Notes under the pieces: model-generated
What the model saw: only the letters and a program-made list of their open reading frames with translations
What the model was told of the DNA's origin: nothing
Database searches by the model: none
Assembly (NCBI GenBank): GCA_029204045.2
Contig: CM055076.1
Location: forward strand, 14,805,902 to 14,869,901
DNA: 64,000 nucleotides
Source: Tillandsia leiboldiana
Taxonomy: Eukaryota; Streptophyta; Magnoliopsida; Poales; Bromeliaceae
Reading direction: 5' to 3'
Translations under genes and position numbers: made by a program
In this document: positions 18,268 through 31,405 of the stretch, piece after piece
Position numbering within the stretch: position 1 is the stretch's first letter
Layout: every line of letters begins with the position of its first letter

Positions 18268-19035
18268 TGTGAGGACCTGGATCCCCACGACGAGATTACT
18301 GGTTAATCAGCAGCTCCCGGAGGCCCATGTGGCATGTCGGTGGCATTTGTACACCAATTGGACACTAGTGATGGAATCAGTGTGTTAAATGGATCACGAG
18401 AGTAGTCTGATGACCCCGTCGAATGCTTAGAAGTGGTTTTGCGCGCAATGGATATTAAAATTGGGCTCAGCGCGAAGTTTGGACAAAAGAACACCTTTCC
18501 GGATGCCTTCGGCAATTTTTAGAAGTGGAATTTGGCAAAACGGATGGCGGATTTGGATTCAGCGCGGGAAAACGATGAAAATAGACTACCTACTTGTATT
18601 TTTCGGAGCCCGGTTGACCCGGCATGATTTTCGAGGCAGTGTACTATTTCGACCGCCGGCGGGCGGCGGCGGGCGGCGGCCGAGCGCGGCGGCGAGGACG
18701 CAGGCGCGGCGGCGGGCAGGCGCGGGCAGCAAGCGGTGCGCGGGCAGGCGTGCGGGCGCGCGGGCAGTTGCGCGGTCTCCGGCGCCGGCGTGCGCCGGAG
18801 GGTGGACACGTGGCGGCCTGTGGTAGGTGCGGTGTAGCGCGCTCGGTGCAGCGAGCTGGTGCGGCTCGCCTCGGGCCGCGTGCCTGGCACAGTGCGCAGG
18901 CGGCGCTGGCGTGCGCACGTGCGCGCGCCAGGCGCTTTGACGGACGGCCGGGCCACGTGTCGCGTCGGGTGTGGACGCTTTCGCTGTTGCCTGTGCGGCG
19001 GGCTACGTGGAGGCCCGTGAGGGATTCGGGCCTGC

Positions 19036-19062
19036 ACAGTGTTGGGCCGGGCCCAACACTGT
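19036..19062. promoter_or_regulatory. 27-bp palindrome, 3' LTR copy
   Basis: Identical to 1529-1555: 13-bp perfect arms around one base. Confidence 0.7.
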
Positions 19063-20666
19063 AGCAGCCCGGATCTTCCGGGCGCCCGGAAGTGGGGACA
19101 CAGCCGTCATTTCTTCATTTGTTTTCTGGGCCTATTTAAGGATCCGAGCTTCTTCTTCTTCCCCTTTTTCCGCGTTTCTGAGCTTCAAACCGACTGGGGG
19201 CCTTCAGCAAAGTTGCTCCCCCACGTGTGGCGCACCCTCTGGAGGATTTCTAGTATTTTTGGTAGCACGCTTATCGAGGTTTCCATTTTTACGGCGGGGC
19301 GCGACGCTCGTCCATTTGTGTTCCCCATCGTCGCGTTTCGGTGCGCGAGCTCCCCCGGCCTACTCGGACCTCCGTTTCAGGCGATTCTTGCGCCGTTGGA
19401 TCCGCGACAGACAGAGCTACGATCTTGGTACTTTCTGCTTCCCCTAGTTCGCGCTTTTCGAGAAGTTTTTCCATGCTTACTGGGACCCTATTTTCTGATG
19501 GAATTTCTGGACAGCGACACCTTGCCGGATTTTTATCTCCGCAACCGGGCATCGGATGGAGATGTGCCAATACATTTTTTTCATCTACTCGATGCGAAGA
19601 TTGTCACAGTATTTTTATTGGATTTTTCTAAGGCTTGCCTGAAGGTATATTTTTTCTCCCTTTATCTGTGCATGGAAATACAGATGTGTGGCTGTGTGTT
19701 TGTGAGCGCCCTATATTGTGGAATTTGTAACTCGGCCTATGTGGCTCGGAATTTGACGTGCTTATACTCGTTTCGAAGGTATCGACGCGAGGAACGCGAC
19801 AGTGTTTTTGTTGGATTTTTCAGAGTCCGTTCTGTAGGTGGAAATTTCATATTTTCGAGGCTGTTTTCGCAGATTGTGTATACTTGGGATATTTTTGGAT
19901 TAAGTGTAACGTTGAACTTTATTGTTGTCCCCAGGAGGGTTCGCGAGTGTTTCTGAACCTGTTGGAACTGGAGGAAATTAAAGATAGTGGATTCTGGGTG
20001 TTTCCTTTGGAGCCAAGGTTTGCGCGACATATACCGAGGGTGCAGCTTCGGCAAAATCTGGACTGTGAGCGTCTACACACTTCACCGACTTCGGCTTTGC
20101 CTGCGGAAAGCACTTCAGGTGGGTGCTCTGTTCCCAGAACCGATGGACGGTTCTTTAATTCTTATATTAGAATGCACGCATGTTTAAGGTACAATAATTG
20201 TATGTGATTGGGAGGTAAGCTAGGAAGGATGATTGTATAAAGGGAATTGCAAGATTAATATTCATATTAAATATTATCGAGAACTTGCAGCATTCATATA
20301 TTCATGATGATGAATTGTAAATGCTTACCTAAGGGACTTACCCTATGTGAAGGACATTTGTATGCTTGTATGGTCATCTAGTTAGGCCATCTTTTACTGC
20401 TACACTACTTATTGGAACTTGACTTAGGAGAAACCATGCTTTTCCTTTTTCTCCTCCTTTGTTAGTCAGGCGGTCTATATTGCTCGGGGGCGAGCAGGGG
20501 TCTGGGGTAGTGTAGCCAGGACATTGGCGTCAGGGACGGGTTGTGCTGGATTACAAACAGCAGGGTATTGCGGCAACCGCGGATATTGGGCGGTTGACCG
20601 GACATTTATTTATGCACCAGATTGGTTATCAGATTTCTCTAGTCGGCGGAGTTTCCTACTTATTTA

Positions 20667-20923
20667 TGTGCGACCGTGCCGGTCAGGAGCCGGTCTGTCG
20701 TTCATTTAGTGTGCGACCGTGCCGGTCAGGAGCCGGTCTGTCACTTATTTAGTGTGCGACCGTGCCGGTCAGGAGCTGGTCTGTTACTTATTTTGGGTGC
20801 GACCGTACCGGTCAGTAGTCGGTCTGTCACCTATTTTGGGATGCGACCGTACCGGTCAGTAGTCGGTCTGTCACCTATTTTGGGATGCGACCGTACCGGT
20901 CAGTAGTCGGTCAGTATTCCCGC
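20667..20923 (+). repeat. 43-bp tandem array, 6 units (LARD-1 3' LTR)
   Basis: Units start at about 20667, 20710, 20753, 20796, 20839 and 20884. There is one more unit than in the 5' LTR; the extra one is of the gatgcgaccgtaccgg type. Confidence 0.85.
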
Positions 20924-20945
20924 AGATGAGTTCTTGAGTTCGTTA

Positions 20946-21159
20946 GCAGGCATAGCAGGCATGGCAGGCATAGCAGGCATGGTAGGCATAGTAGGCATAG
21001 CAGGCATGGCAGGCATGGCAGGCATAGCAGGCGTAGCAGGCATGGCAGGCGTAGCAGGCATGGTAGGCATGGCAGGCATAGCAGGCTTGGCAGGCATAGC
21101 AGGCATAGCAGGCATGATAGGCATAGCAGGCATGGCAGGCATAGCAGGCATAGCAGGCA
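20946..21159 (+). repeat. 9-bp minisatellite, about 24 units (LARD-1 3' LTR)
   Basis: GCAGGCATR units, 214 bp against 241 bp in the 5' LTR. Confidence 0.9.
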
Positions 21160-21923
21160 GTGCCAGTGATTACTGGTCTATCGATTGGGTCGATTGTGCA
21201 CTTCATGTGCTAGCGGTTGCATACCATTCTTTAGTTCTCCCATTTTGGGCATTTAGATAGAGGCATGATAGCTGTTGAGAGTCTCCAGCTTCCTTATTTC
21301 AGTCTTTACGGCTTTGGTTAGTTTTTGTCTCTTGAGGACTTAATGGGCAGACCGTCGGGTGCGGCGGTGGTACCCACTGAGAACTCCCTTTATGGTGTAG
21401 TTCTCACACCCTTTGGGGGTTTTCCCCCTCCTTTTTCCTTCCTCTCCTTTGTTTTGCATAGTCTTAGCGGGTGTTGCTGATTCTGCGGTAGTTGATCGAG
21501 GCGAGGGAGTCGCGAGCTAGATCCCTACCCATGTTTGGAGAGTAGCGGTACCCCTTCAGAGGAGAGCTTCAGTAGATTAGTTGTTTTATTTCCTCTTTTG
21601 AGAGACTGATGTAGTGAGGATACGATATGTATTGAGAGCCTGTACACTGATGTATTTATTGGAGATATCTCCCTGTTGAGTCTCGACCTTTTGTATATGA
21701 GGATATTGTATGTTTATCATTTTGGGAGATGGATATTGTTGAATTATTTCTAGTTGTACAGTAGTTGATTTTAGTTACTGCAGATTTTCATTTATAGCTC
21801 TGATATCTGTTAGCTGTAGCACTTTTCTTGCAGGTAGGACGCTTCGCCTATGCAGGTTGGCATAGGTGGCGGATCTGTTGGTGAGCCCGGGTCGCAGTTT
21901 AGACCCCGGGGCGTGACAAATAT

Positions 21924-22832
21924 CAAACGATCTCCAAAATTTCTCCAAAACCCCAAAAAGTGTAGAAGACTCGAAGAAAAATCCACTGTAAAAAATGGCT
22001 ACCAAATCGGATCACAAAAACTACTCAAATGAAGCTCACAATGCCCTATTTATAGTTTAAATCCAAGGAAGACCAAGATTCGGGTCAAGGGGGACATTTC
22101 GGGCGCCCGGTTGTTACTGTGCGCGCCCGAAATGACGTGGCGCGCATCTGGGCCATCTTCGCACAGCGCCTGAATCCACCGATGGCCGCCATGTGTACCT
22201 ACTTCTGCTGCTCCGTGCGCCCGGTGCACGCCTGGCGGCTGTGCCCGCCAATATGAGCATGCCACGTGTCCCACGTGGTCCGCGTGCGGTCCACGCCCCC
22301 GGTCTACGTGCCGGGTGTTCCGGAAAGTGTCGGCCAATCAAAACACGCCATGTGTCGCCGCCCCGCCGCCGCTTTTGACGTCGCCCAGCCAATCACGTGC
22401 TATCACGTGGCACCGCGCCTTTTCCCTGGTCCCGGTGCACGCGCCTGGGCTGTGGACCGGCCCGCCCGCAGTCGTGCCCGCGCCTGCGCCGCCGCGCTCC
22501 GCCGCCTGCCCGTCGCCGTCGGTGCTGCCCGCTGACCGGAACAGCAACCTTAAGCCTCAAAATCCATTTTCGGGCGTCTGGGCTCCGAAAAATACAAGTA
22601 AATAGTCAATTTTCATCATTTTCGCGTGCTGAGTCCAAATCCGATGTCCGTTTCACCTAATTCCACTTCTAAAATTTCTCAAAGGCATCCGAACAGGTAT
22701 TCATAATCTGAATTTTGCGCTGGGTCCAATTCTGAGGTCCGATTCACGCACAACTGTCACCATCACACAACATAGGCCTCTAGAAGCTGTTGTTCGCAAT
22801 GCATAACCATCACGGAGATCCGGATCCTCACA
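21924..22832 (-). repeat. Old LARD-superfamily LTR, second fragment
   Basis: Continues 514-801 across LARD-1. On plus it ends ggatccggatcctcaca at 22832, the complement of an LTR start TGTGAGGATCC. It has a TATA box (ctatttata at 22046-22054; tataaatag on minus) and CACGTG G-boxes at 22263, 22272, 22394 and 22404. The bases at 22833-22869 would be adjoining internal sequence of this old element. Confidence 0.7.
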
Positions 22833-22874
22833 CTTTCTTTGAGTCTAAGCTTGAGCCATGCCTCATGGTCCCGT

Positions 22875-25800
22875 TGTGATGATTCGGATCTCCGCAGAGG
22901 TTTTACAGTGTGAGCAGTGGCTTTTGGATGCCTATTTTGTGTGATGGAGACGGTTGTGCGCAAATCGGACCTCGGGATTGGACCCAGCGCGAAAATTAGA
23001 TCAAGTTTGCCTATTCGCATGCCTTCGTCGAATTTTAGAAGTGGATTTTGGCAAAACGAATATCGGATTTAGATTCAGCAAGCGAAAACGATGAAAATCG
23101 GCTATTTGAATGTATTTTTCTGAGTCCGGACACCTGAAAACGGACAACCGAAAGTTTCTGCTATGTTTTAGGTGTATGGAGGAGCCGTGAATCGGGGGAG
23201 ACACGTGGCAGCTCCTGGCTGGGTCTGCGCAGCAGGCGCGGTCCACACAAAAGGCGCGGGCAGGTCGGGCAGCCACGGGCAGGCGCGCGGGCAGCGGGCA
23301 GCGCACGCGCGCGGGGCAGGCGGCGCGCTGTCCCCGCGTGGGACACATGGCGTGCGTCGATTCACCGCGCCACGCCCAATTGGATCAAGCCGCGTGGCTT
23401 GATCCATCCTGTCCACCCGGGTTGCGGTGGCGGCCCGGATGGCCGCCACGTGTCGCGGCGGCTGCGTGAGTGGGCCAGCCCATCACTGTAGCAACATAAG
23501 TCTTCTTCTTCTTATTCTTCTTCTTGATCTTTTTAAGGGTTCTTTCTCCACCATTTGAGCACCTTTGGAACATAGTTTTTTGGGGGGATTTTTACCAAAG
23601 CTCCATCTACATCTCCACTACATTGCATGATTTTTTGGAGATTTTTGAAGGCTCTTGGATCATCTTCTTCATCAACCTTTGAGGACATCACCATTGTGAC
23701 ATTCACAGCCCACTTCGTCGCGTTTCGGTGCAAAAATTCCACAGAGCTGACATGAGGGAGTTTTGGCCTGATTTTTTATTCTTTGTCTTCACAAGAGGTA
23801 GGCCTACAACTTTGGTAATAAAATCTCTCCTTAGATCATGAGATTTTATAGAGTTTTGAGGCCATCTTTGGGACCCGTTGTTTCAACCTGGAGTTTTGGT
23901 CAGTCCTTGGTGTTTTGGCTGCTCTAGACAGTAGGATGAGAGTTTTGGAGTGATTTTTGTGGGAAAATTTCCAAGACTTGAAGATCTACAACATTGGTAT
24001 GTACCATTTCCCCTAGATCTGAGATTTTCTTGAAGTATAATTATCATATTTGGAACTCTTGTGTTCTGGTTTAAGTATTGGACTGTTAATATTGAGTTTT
24101 GGATAGTCTAAAGTAATTATGTAATTTCTCCGTGATCCCCATATGGATTTTGCTGTTCTTTGGCTCGATTTGCATCTAATCTCGGAGAGGAATCCATTGG
24201 TACCTTGCTTGCAAAATTTGGAGCACATTTGACTAGGTAACATTATTGATCTTCTCAGCTCTATTTTAGGGATTACAACAGTGCATATTTTGATTGCTCC
24301 TTTGAGCATTGAGCCTTGGTTTGAGGATAACTTAGAGAATATTGGGACTTTTCAGAATTTCAAGTTGGAACATCTTCTTAGGGTCAAGGTGAACATTTCC
24401 TCTTTTGATCGCAGTGGCTAATTCTCCTTGGATTAGTCCCTATAATTTTTAGAAGTTGGTGCTGAAATTTCAATGTGTTTTGGGCAGCATCACACCCTTT
24501 GCTTAATTTGATTATTAAGGGGAATTAATGATGGGTTTTTGGAGACTTGGAGATATTCATATGATTGAGGACACTTTATTTTTGCTGCTGGGAGCTTCAA
24601 TTTGAGGTATTTAATGCTATGGGTGCATTTTATTTAGCACTGTTATACTCGTTGAAATTCTAGAATTGAACCGCGCAGCACGCATTGTTTCAGTGATTAC
24701 GCCCAATCTGGGTGGCGGATTTGGATGATTTTTGTGGCGTTGTACTCCTAAGAGGCCGAGGATTCTACACGTCAAATTTCAGCTTGATCGGACTTCGGAT
24801 CAGCGCGTCCCAGGTGGGTTGGTTTGATTTTCTCCAAATTGTGGATTTCCTACTAATTCTAGTATATTAGCTTTCAGCATGCTAGAATAGGTGCTAGTAT
24901 TACTGTATCATGATATTTATAGAGTATTGAACTTTGACCTAGCACCCTGTCATATGTTGCATGTGTAAACCAGACTAGTAGAGAACCCTCACTTGGGCTA
25001 GGTTCTTTTATGCTTTAGACATCCACACTTTACATCCTTATTCCTTGGACATAGTGTTTTCCTCGCCCGGGTAGTGGGCCGAGTGATCGGGATTTCTTTT
25101 AGTATGGGATGCATGTTGCACTCGTTCTTAGGGGCCGAGTGGAGTCTGGTAGCCGTGGCTAGTCTTGTACAAGTGTCGGGAGCCGTTGGGTAAACGGTGG
25201 TCCCGGATCATTGAGTTTCTTCTATCTATTTGTCGTCACGGTGTTCGTGGCAGTAGTGTACTAGTGATAGCAGGACCTTGAACCCAGAATCCTTTTGGAT
25301 ACACATGATTTTAGTAAACCAATGTTTTCCTTCCAAATGTCGAAGGGTGGTCAGAGACTGTTCTTGTTTGATTGGGCGAAGGCATTAACCCTTCGGGGTT
25401 TGGGAATAAAACTTATTTTCTAACTGATTTTCCTAAAAGAGATAAAAATCATTAAAATAGGTTTTCTCAAATCAAGATGGTTTTATAAAAAGGAACTACT
25501 TTTAGTCCTCACCTCGAGGGGGTTCGAGTGAAAATGGTTTTCAATAATAAATATCACATTTTCCTATAAACTTCCTCACCCGAGAGGGTTCGAGTGATCT
25601 AGGTTCTAAGGGTTGTTCCTTCTTTGGGTCGAGAACAACGAGAGGCTATGCCTAAAGCATGTTCTTGTTTGATTTGGATTGTAGGTACTAGTCTTTCGGG
25701 GTGTTCGAACCCTTCATTGTCGTCTGCTGTGGGGTATCTCCAATCTAGTGGGTTTTAGCACGTTGAGTTTGATGTCCTGATGTGGGAGCCGTCGGGTTGA

Positions 25801-26829
25801 CGCTGGTCCCGGCTGTCGAGTATTTCCAGCCAGTGAGTTAGAGAAGTGATTTGGGTACTGTCGATCTTGTTGATCGTGGATTTAGATTATAGCCTGCATG
25901 AGCCATATGGAGCTCGATAGAGATGCGCGAATACTTTCCTTGGTGGGATCGCGCCCCTCGAGTGCTGCTGCGAATCTGGGACTGTTACTTTATTATTGCG
26001 ACTTGTCGATGCTGACCTCATTGACTGGGCCCTTTTTGGGCAGTCTTAGACGCCCTACGTAATTCCCGTTCCGGTGTGGATGTGTGGTAGTAGGTGGGCG
26101 CAGGTTTGACTGGACCCTATGTGGCAGTCAGTGTGATTGGGTTGATTGAGTATACTGGGGTAGAGTCGATGCATCATTCTCATCTGTTTCGCCCTTTGAG
26201 CATAGTAGATAGAGGCATGATAGCTGTAGTGTTATTTCCAGCTTTGTTATCCTTTTCAGTATTTTTTGTTATCTTATGCCTCTAGTAGACTTAGTGGGCA
26301 GACCGTTGGTCTTGGAGACGATACCCACTGAGAACTACGTGATGGCGTAGTTCTTACACCCTCTGTCGGTGACAGTTTTTGCAGAGATTTACCCTTCCGT
26401 TCCTGCTCTAGCTGGCTTGACGGGCAGAGGACAGGGAGTCATGAGATAGATCCCTACCAGGGTAGTTCCTTTTGATGAGGTAGATGTACCATCCCGGACT
26501 GTGGGATTTACTGTACACTGTTGTATTTCTTATTTTAGTTACCTCCCTTTTTGGATTCATAGATATTGTATAGGAGGATCTTCTATTTGTTCTATTCCTA
26601 TGTATCAGATTTGGTCTTCTTTTATTTGGGAGATGGACCTTGTATTTATTCCAATTGTACAGTGGTTTGGATTTTTTTTATATTACAGCAGTTTATTTTT
26701 CGCTCTGATATCTGTTTAGCTGTAGTACTATATTTTGCAGGTTGGATGCTTCGTCTATGCGGGATTTTCCGTATGGGCGGCGGATCTATTGGCGAGCCCA
26801 GGTCGCAGTCTCGACCTCGGGGCGTGACA
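22875..26829 (+). repeat. Solo LTR of the LARD superfamily
   Basis: 3955 bp, starting TGTGATGATTC and ending GGGGCGTGACA, with perfect 5-bp duplications CCCGT at 22870-22874 and 26830-26834. No primer site, internal region or second LTR follows, so LTR-LTR recombination has removed the rest. G-boxes lie at 23202 and 23447. The start and end resemble the LARD LTRs, but much of the middle differs, so it is a separate subfamily. No gene is seen in it. Confidence 0.9.
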
Positions 26830-26834
26830 CCCGT

Positions 26835-27428
26835 GGTGCCCCCCCCCCCCCCCTCCCCCCAGGAGCTATGCCAATTCAACGGCATCCCAATCGGCACCCA
26901 ATCCCGCACGGCAATCATGATGTCGCAAATGGCCAACTCCAGAGTGCCGGCTTGGAGGGAGCGACCCTACCAAGCATGTGCGAATGAGCACAAACGACAA
27001 GCAAGCAAGTCTCAATCATCGTGTCTAAAACAGGAAATAGCATCATCGACCTTTAGGTCGGGGTATAGTATCTCAAGTGTTAATGTTTCATATACAATAT
27101 TAGCATTATCTTGCATAATAAAAGAGTAAAGCATTTACAAGTTATCATCATGTCTCAAACATGGAATCTCACTATTTCATCTTGATTGTACAAGTTTAGA
27201 AGTTTTCTACTTGTATCTCACTACACTAGATGGCACTAATGTCATAATGTCCATTTTGTACATGATCATATGCAATACATGTTCCAATAATTCTATTACT
27301 TGTATAGATGTTCTCTATTTATATCCAAAAGCTTAAGTTCACGATAATTTCTATTCAAATCCCTCTTAAAATGCCCATGGACATACAATGTTTACCTCTA
27401 CTACAATGAGTATGAAATTTTCTATACA
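26835..27428. other. Unclassified sequence with a poly-C tract
   Basis: Begins with a C-run of about 15 bases interrupted by one T (about 26839-26860), then mixed sequence becoming AT-rich. No ORF, LTR end or RNA is recognisable. It is probably internal sequence of the old element whose LTR ends at 22832, but I cannot show this. Confidence 0.4.
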
Positions 27429-27433
27429 TAAAG

Positions 27434-30400
27434 TGTCACGCCCCGAGGTCGAAACTGCGACCCGGCTTGCCAACAGATCCGCCACCTATGCCAAACCCCG
27501 CATAGGCGAAGCGTCCTACCTGCAGGAGAAGTACTACAGCTAAACAGATATCAGAGCTATAAGATAAAACTGCTGTAAAAATAAAATCAACCACTGTACA
27601 ACTGGAAAATGATACAACAATGTCCACCTCCCAAAAATGATAATCGTACAATATCCTCAGATACAAAACTCATAGCTCAACAGGGAGGTATCTCGAATAA
27701 ATACATCAGTGTACAGGCTCTCAATACATATTATATCCTCACTACATCAGTCTCTCAAAATAGAAAAATAAAATAGCTAATCTACTGCAGGTCTCCTCTG
27801 AAGGGGTGCCGCTACTCTCCAACGACGGGTAGGGATCTAGCTCGCGACTCCCTCGCCTCGATCAACAACCGCAGAATCAGCAACACCCGCTAAGACTCTG
27901 CAAAACAAAGGAGAGGAAGGAAAAAGGAGGGGGAAAACCCCGAATGGGTGTGAGAACTAAACCAAAAAGGGAGTTCTCAGTGGGTACCATCGCCAGGCCC
28001 GACGATTAGCACACCAAGACTACTAGAGGCAATAAATAACCATGCAGTAAAAACTGAACTAGAAAGGCTGGAGATACTCTACAGCTACCATGCCTCCATC
28101 TAAATGCTCAAGAGGGGAGAATCAAAGAATGGTATGCAACCACTAGCACATGAAGTGCACAATCGACCTAATCGAGCTGACTGCCACATCTGGTCCAGTC
28201 AACCTGTGCCCACCTACAACCACCTCCCGCTGACAGGCAGGAATCATGTAGGGCGTCCAAACGGACTAACTCGCTATCGAGTAGTGGCTCATGCAGGCTA
28301 TAGTCAAAATCCACGCTCTCTCCCTCAGAACGGATAGTCTCAAGATCACCAACCTCTCGCACAACGGTCGACTAACTCACAACGACCTCGGGACCACCGT
28401 CAAACCAAACGGCTCCCAACAACACTAGCACTGGTCTAAACACAGCTACTAGACTCCACTCAGTCCCCCAGGCATGAGTGCAACAATAAAAGTATCTTAC
28501 CGAACAAACCCAATCGAATGAACCGGTATAAAACCCGGTACTGCCTGCTCTGTCATCAATCTCACGAACTCAGTATTTCCACTGTCCAAATGACCGGAAC
28601 CCAACACGGTCTGACCGGAACCCAACACGGACTAAAGCCTACACCGGAGTGGCACTCGAGGGGAGCGACCCATACGAGTAAAGTATCTCTGTCATCAGTA
28701 TCACAAGTATCTCTATATAGCAGGACTAGATCATAACTATGATCAAAGTGGGAAAACCCAACCACTAAAGAAGACCCTGGTCCTCAATCAGATGCAAAAA
28801 TACTCAAATAGTGGGAAACCCCGTCCACTAGAGAAATTTGATACCCAATCTGATGCATAAATAAATATCCGGTCAACCGTCCAAAGTCCGCGGTCACCGC
28901 AAAACCCTGCCAACCGCAATCCAGCACAACCCGTCCCTGACACCAATGTCCCGGCTACACTACCCCAGACCCCTGCTCGCACCCGAGCAACGCAGACCGC
29001 CTGACTAATAAAGAACGAGAAAAGGATAACATGGGTTCTCCTAAGTCAAGTTCTAATATGTAGTGCAGCAGTAAAAGATGGCCTAACTACATGTCCATGC
29101 AAGCATGCTTTTGTCCTCAGAAACGATAAAAGAGGGTGAAACATGTAATAGCAAAGCATGCTAAAATGTTCCTACTATGCTGTACCAATCTCACACAAGT
29201 AGGCTAATGAATAAACATGTACAATAACCACATGATCTAGGCCATTCTTCAAGCTTTTCCTCTCGATGCTAATTATGGGTTGTACATTAAACATGCATGC
29301 TATCAGTCATGGAGGGGTGACATTCCCACAAGTGCACTTACATTCACCATAACATAATCATCCATGAAGATCTTATCATTGCCTTATACAGTTACTAATA
29401 TTAAGCTTACCTACCTGAAGTGCTAAATCCAAGGCAAACCTGGGGTCGGTTAAGAGCGTGGCCACTTGCTAACCATATCTACTGAACCTGTATCCACGGT
29501 ACAGGTCGCGCCAACCTCGGCTCCTAGCGGTGTTCCAAAAACATTCGTGAACCTTCCTGGGTACAACAAAAGGTCCAAAGTTACACTTTTATTCCAAAAT
29601 ATCCAAGTACATACAAATCTGTAGGAACAGTCCCAAAGATGCGGATTTTTCACCTGCAGAAAGAACTCAGAAAAATCCAACATAAATACTGTCGCGATCA
29701 TCGCGTCGAGACCTTCAAACGGGTAACTGCACGTTCAATTCCGAGCCCCGTAGGCCGAGTTACAATTTCCACAACACAGGGTGCGCAAAACCTCGCAGCA
29801 ACACAACTGTAATACTCTGCACAGTAAAGGGGGAAGAAGTATACCTTCGAGAAAGGCTCAAAAAATTCAGAGAAAAATATGACGGTAATCCTTGCGATGC
29901 GTAGATGCAAAAAGTGTATAGGCACGTCTCCATCCGATGCCTGAGCGCGGAGATAAAAATCCGGCAAGGTGTCGCTGTCCATAAATTCCATCAGCGGCAA
30001 AGGGGGTTAAAAACGTACCCGGAACCCCAAACAAAGCTCAAAACTGAGAAAAGTAGGCAATACAAGAATCATAGATCTACCTCTCATGAATCCAATGCCA
30101 TGAGAATCGTCCAAAAACACTGTCGGGGTAGCTCTGTGGACCTCTCAGACCAAAATGCGACGATAACGGGCCTTCGATGAAGGAACGTCGCTCTGCGCTA
30201 CGATGCCGAAGTCGTCGACGTCGCGGCCTCCAAAAAATCCGGGCCTTCTCCACGAGATGCACAGCGAGGAGATCAAAAACTTTTGTGAAGCGTACACTGG
30301 CCGAAGAGCTATGGAAAAAGCTCTACTCGGTGAGCAAAAGGGCCTATTTATAGGCTCAACCTAAAAAATCCGAAATTGGGCTTTTGGGCCGTTTTTCTGG

Positions 30401-31389
30401 GCGCCCGCACGAACCGGGCGGCTACAGTGTTGGGCCCGTCCCAACACTGTTCACGCCCGGAATGCCCCGGGCCCACCACGTCTCACCCGAACAGCGGACA
30501 GCCGTGTAGGGCCATCCGCTGCTCGACACGTGGCGCGCGGAGGCGTCGACACGTGGACCGCACTCAGTCAACCGACCGCGCCCACGTGCGCGCCTGCGCC
30601 GCCGCTTGCCACCCAGCACGCACGCGCCCTGAGGCGGCCCGCACCCGCTCCGTGGACCGCGCGCATGTGGACCCGCCAACCAGTGGCCGCCACGTGTCCA
30701 CCCTCCGGTCCACCGTACACCCGCTTATTTTCCCCCGTGGACCGCGCCCACAACACCAACAAGTCACAAGATGCCACGTGTCCTGCCTCCGGTGCACGCC
30801 GGCCCGTGGACCGCGTGCCTGCCCGAGCGTCCGCGCGCCTACCCGCGCCTGCGCGCCTGCCCGCGGTCGCTCCGCCGCCTGCCCGCGCCTGCGCGCCTGC
30901 CCGCGGTCGCTCCGCCGCCTGCCTGCGGTCGCTCCGCCGCCTGCCCGAGCCCGCGCCGCCGCGCTCCGCCGCTGCCCGCCGCCGCCGACGCTGCCCCCGG
31001 CCGCCGGAACAGTAATAGCTGCCTCGAAATCCGTGCCTGGTCCTCCGGGCTCCGAAAAATACAAGTAAGTAGTTCATTTTCAACGTTTTCGCCGCTTAAT
31101 CCGAATCCGCTGTCCGTTCTGCCAAATTCCAACTCTAAAAATTACCAAAGGCATCCGGAAAGGTGTTCTTTTGTCCAAACTTCGCGCTGAGCCCAATTTT
31201 AATATCCATTGCGCGCGAAACCACTTCTAAACATTCGACGGGGTCATCTGACTACTCTCGTGATCCATTAAACACACTGAGTCCATCACTAGTGTCCAAT
31301 TGGTGCACAAACGCCACCGACACGCCACATAGGCCTCCAGGAGCTGCTGGTCAACCAGTAATCTCATCGTGAGGATCCGGGTCCTCACA
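27434..31389 (-). repeat. LARD-2 3' LTR
   Basis: 3956 bp. On the minus strand it follows the polypurine tract, so it is the 3' LTR. It lacks the 9-bp minisatellite seen in LARD-1. A GC-rich tandem (about 30833-30950, gcctgcccgcgcctgcgc type) has more copies than in the partner LTR. Confidence 0.88.
30343..30780 (-). promoter_or_regulatory. LARD-2 LTR promoter region: TATA, palindrome, G-boxes
   Basis: Minus-strand order: G-box cores CACGTG at 30775, 30691, 30583, 30550 and 30527; palindrome acagtgttgggcc... (30424-30450, arms with one mismatch near the centre); TATA box cctataaatagg (30343-30354). The order and spacing match LARD-1. Confidence 0.65.
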
Positions 31390-31405
31390 TCCTCCCCCAC
31401 TAAAG
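31390..31405 (-). other. LARD-2 polypurine tract
   Basis: The plus strand reads tcctcccccactaaag, complement of a purine run adjoining the 3' LTR. Confidence 0.8.

Larger units (their letters stand above)
802..21918 (+). mobile_element. LARD-1: large non-autonomous LTR retrotransposon, split by a nested Copia
   Basis: Both LTRs start TGTGAGGACC. The 3' LTR ends GTGACA and the 5' LTR ends GTGATA. The element is flanked by identical 5-bp duplications AATAT at 797-801 and 21919-21923. Without the nested Copia element (2937-13739) it is about 10.3 kb: LTRs of about 3.62 and 3.65 kb around a 3.0-kb internal region with no usable ORF. Long LTRs with a non-coding internal region match the LARD class (large retrotransposon derivatives). 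Decayed reverse-transcriptase-like stretches inside suggest descent from a Gypsy chromovirus. Transposition would need proteins from an autonomous partner. Confidence 0.88.
18268..21918 (+). repeat. LARD-1 3' LTR
   Basis: 3651 bp, TG...CA, uninterrupted. It aligns with the split 5' LTR and shows the whole plan: GC-rich U3, G-boxes, palindrome (19036-19062), TATA-like cctatttaag (19131-19140), tandem arrays, and the ccccggggcgtgaca end. AATAT follows at 21919. Confidence 0.93.
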
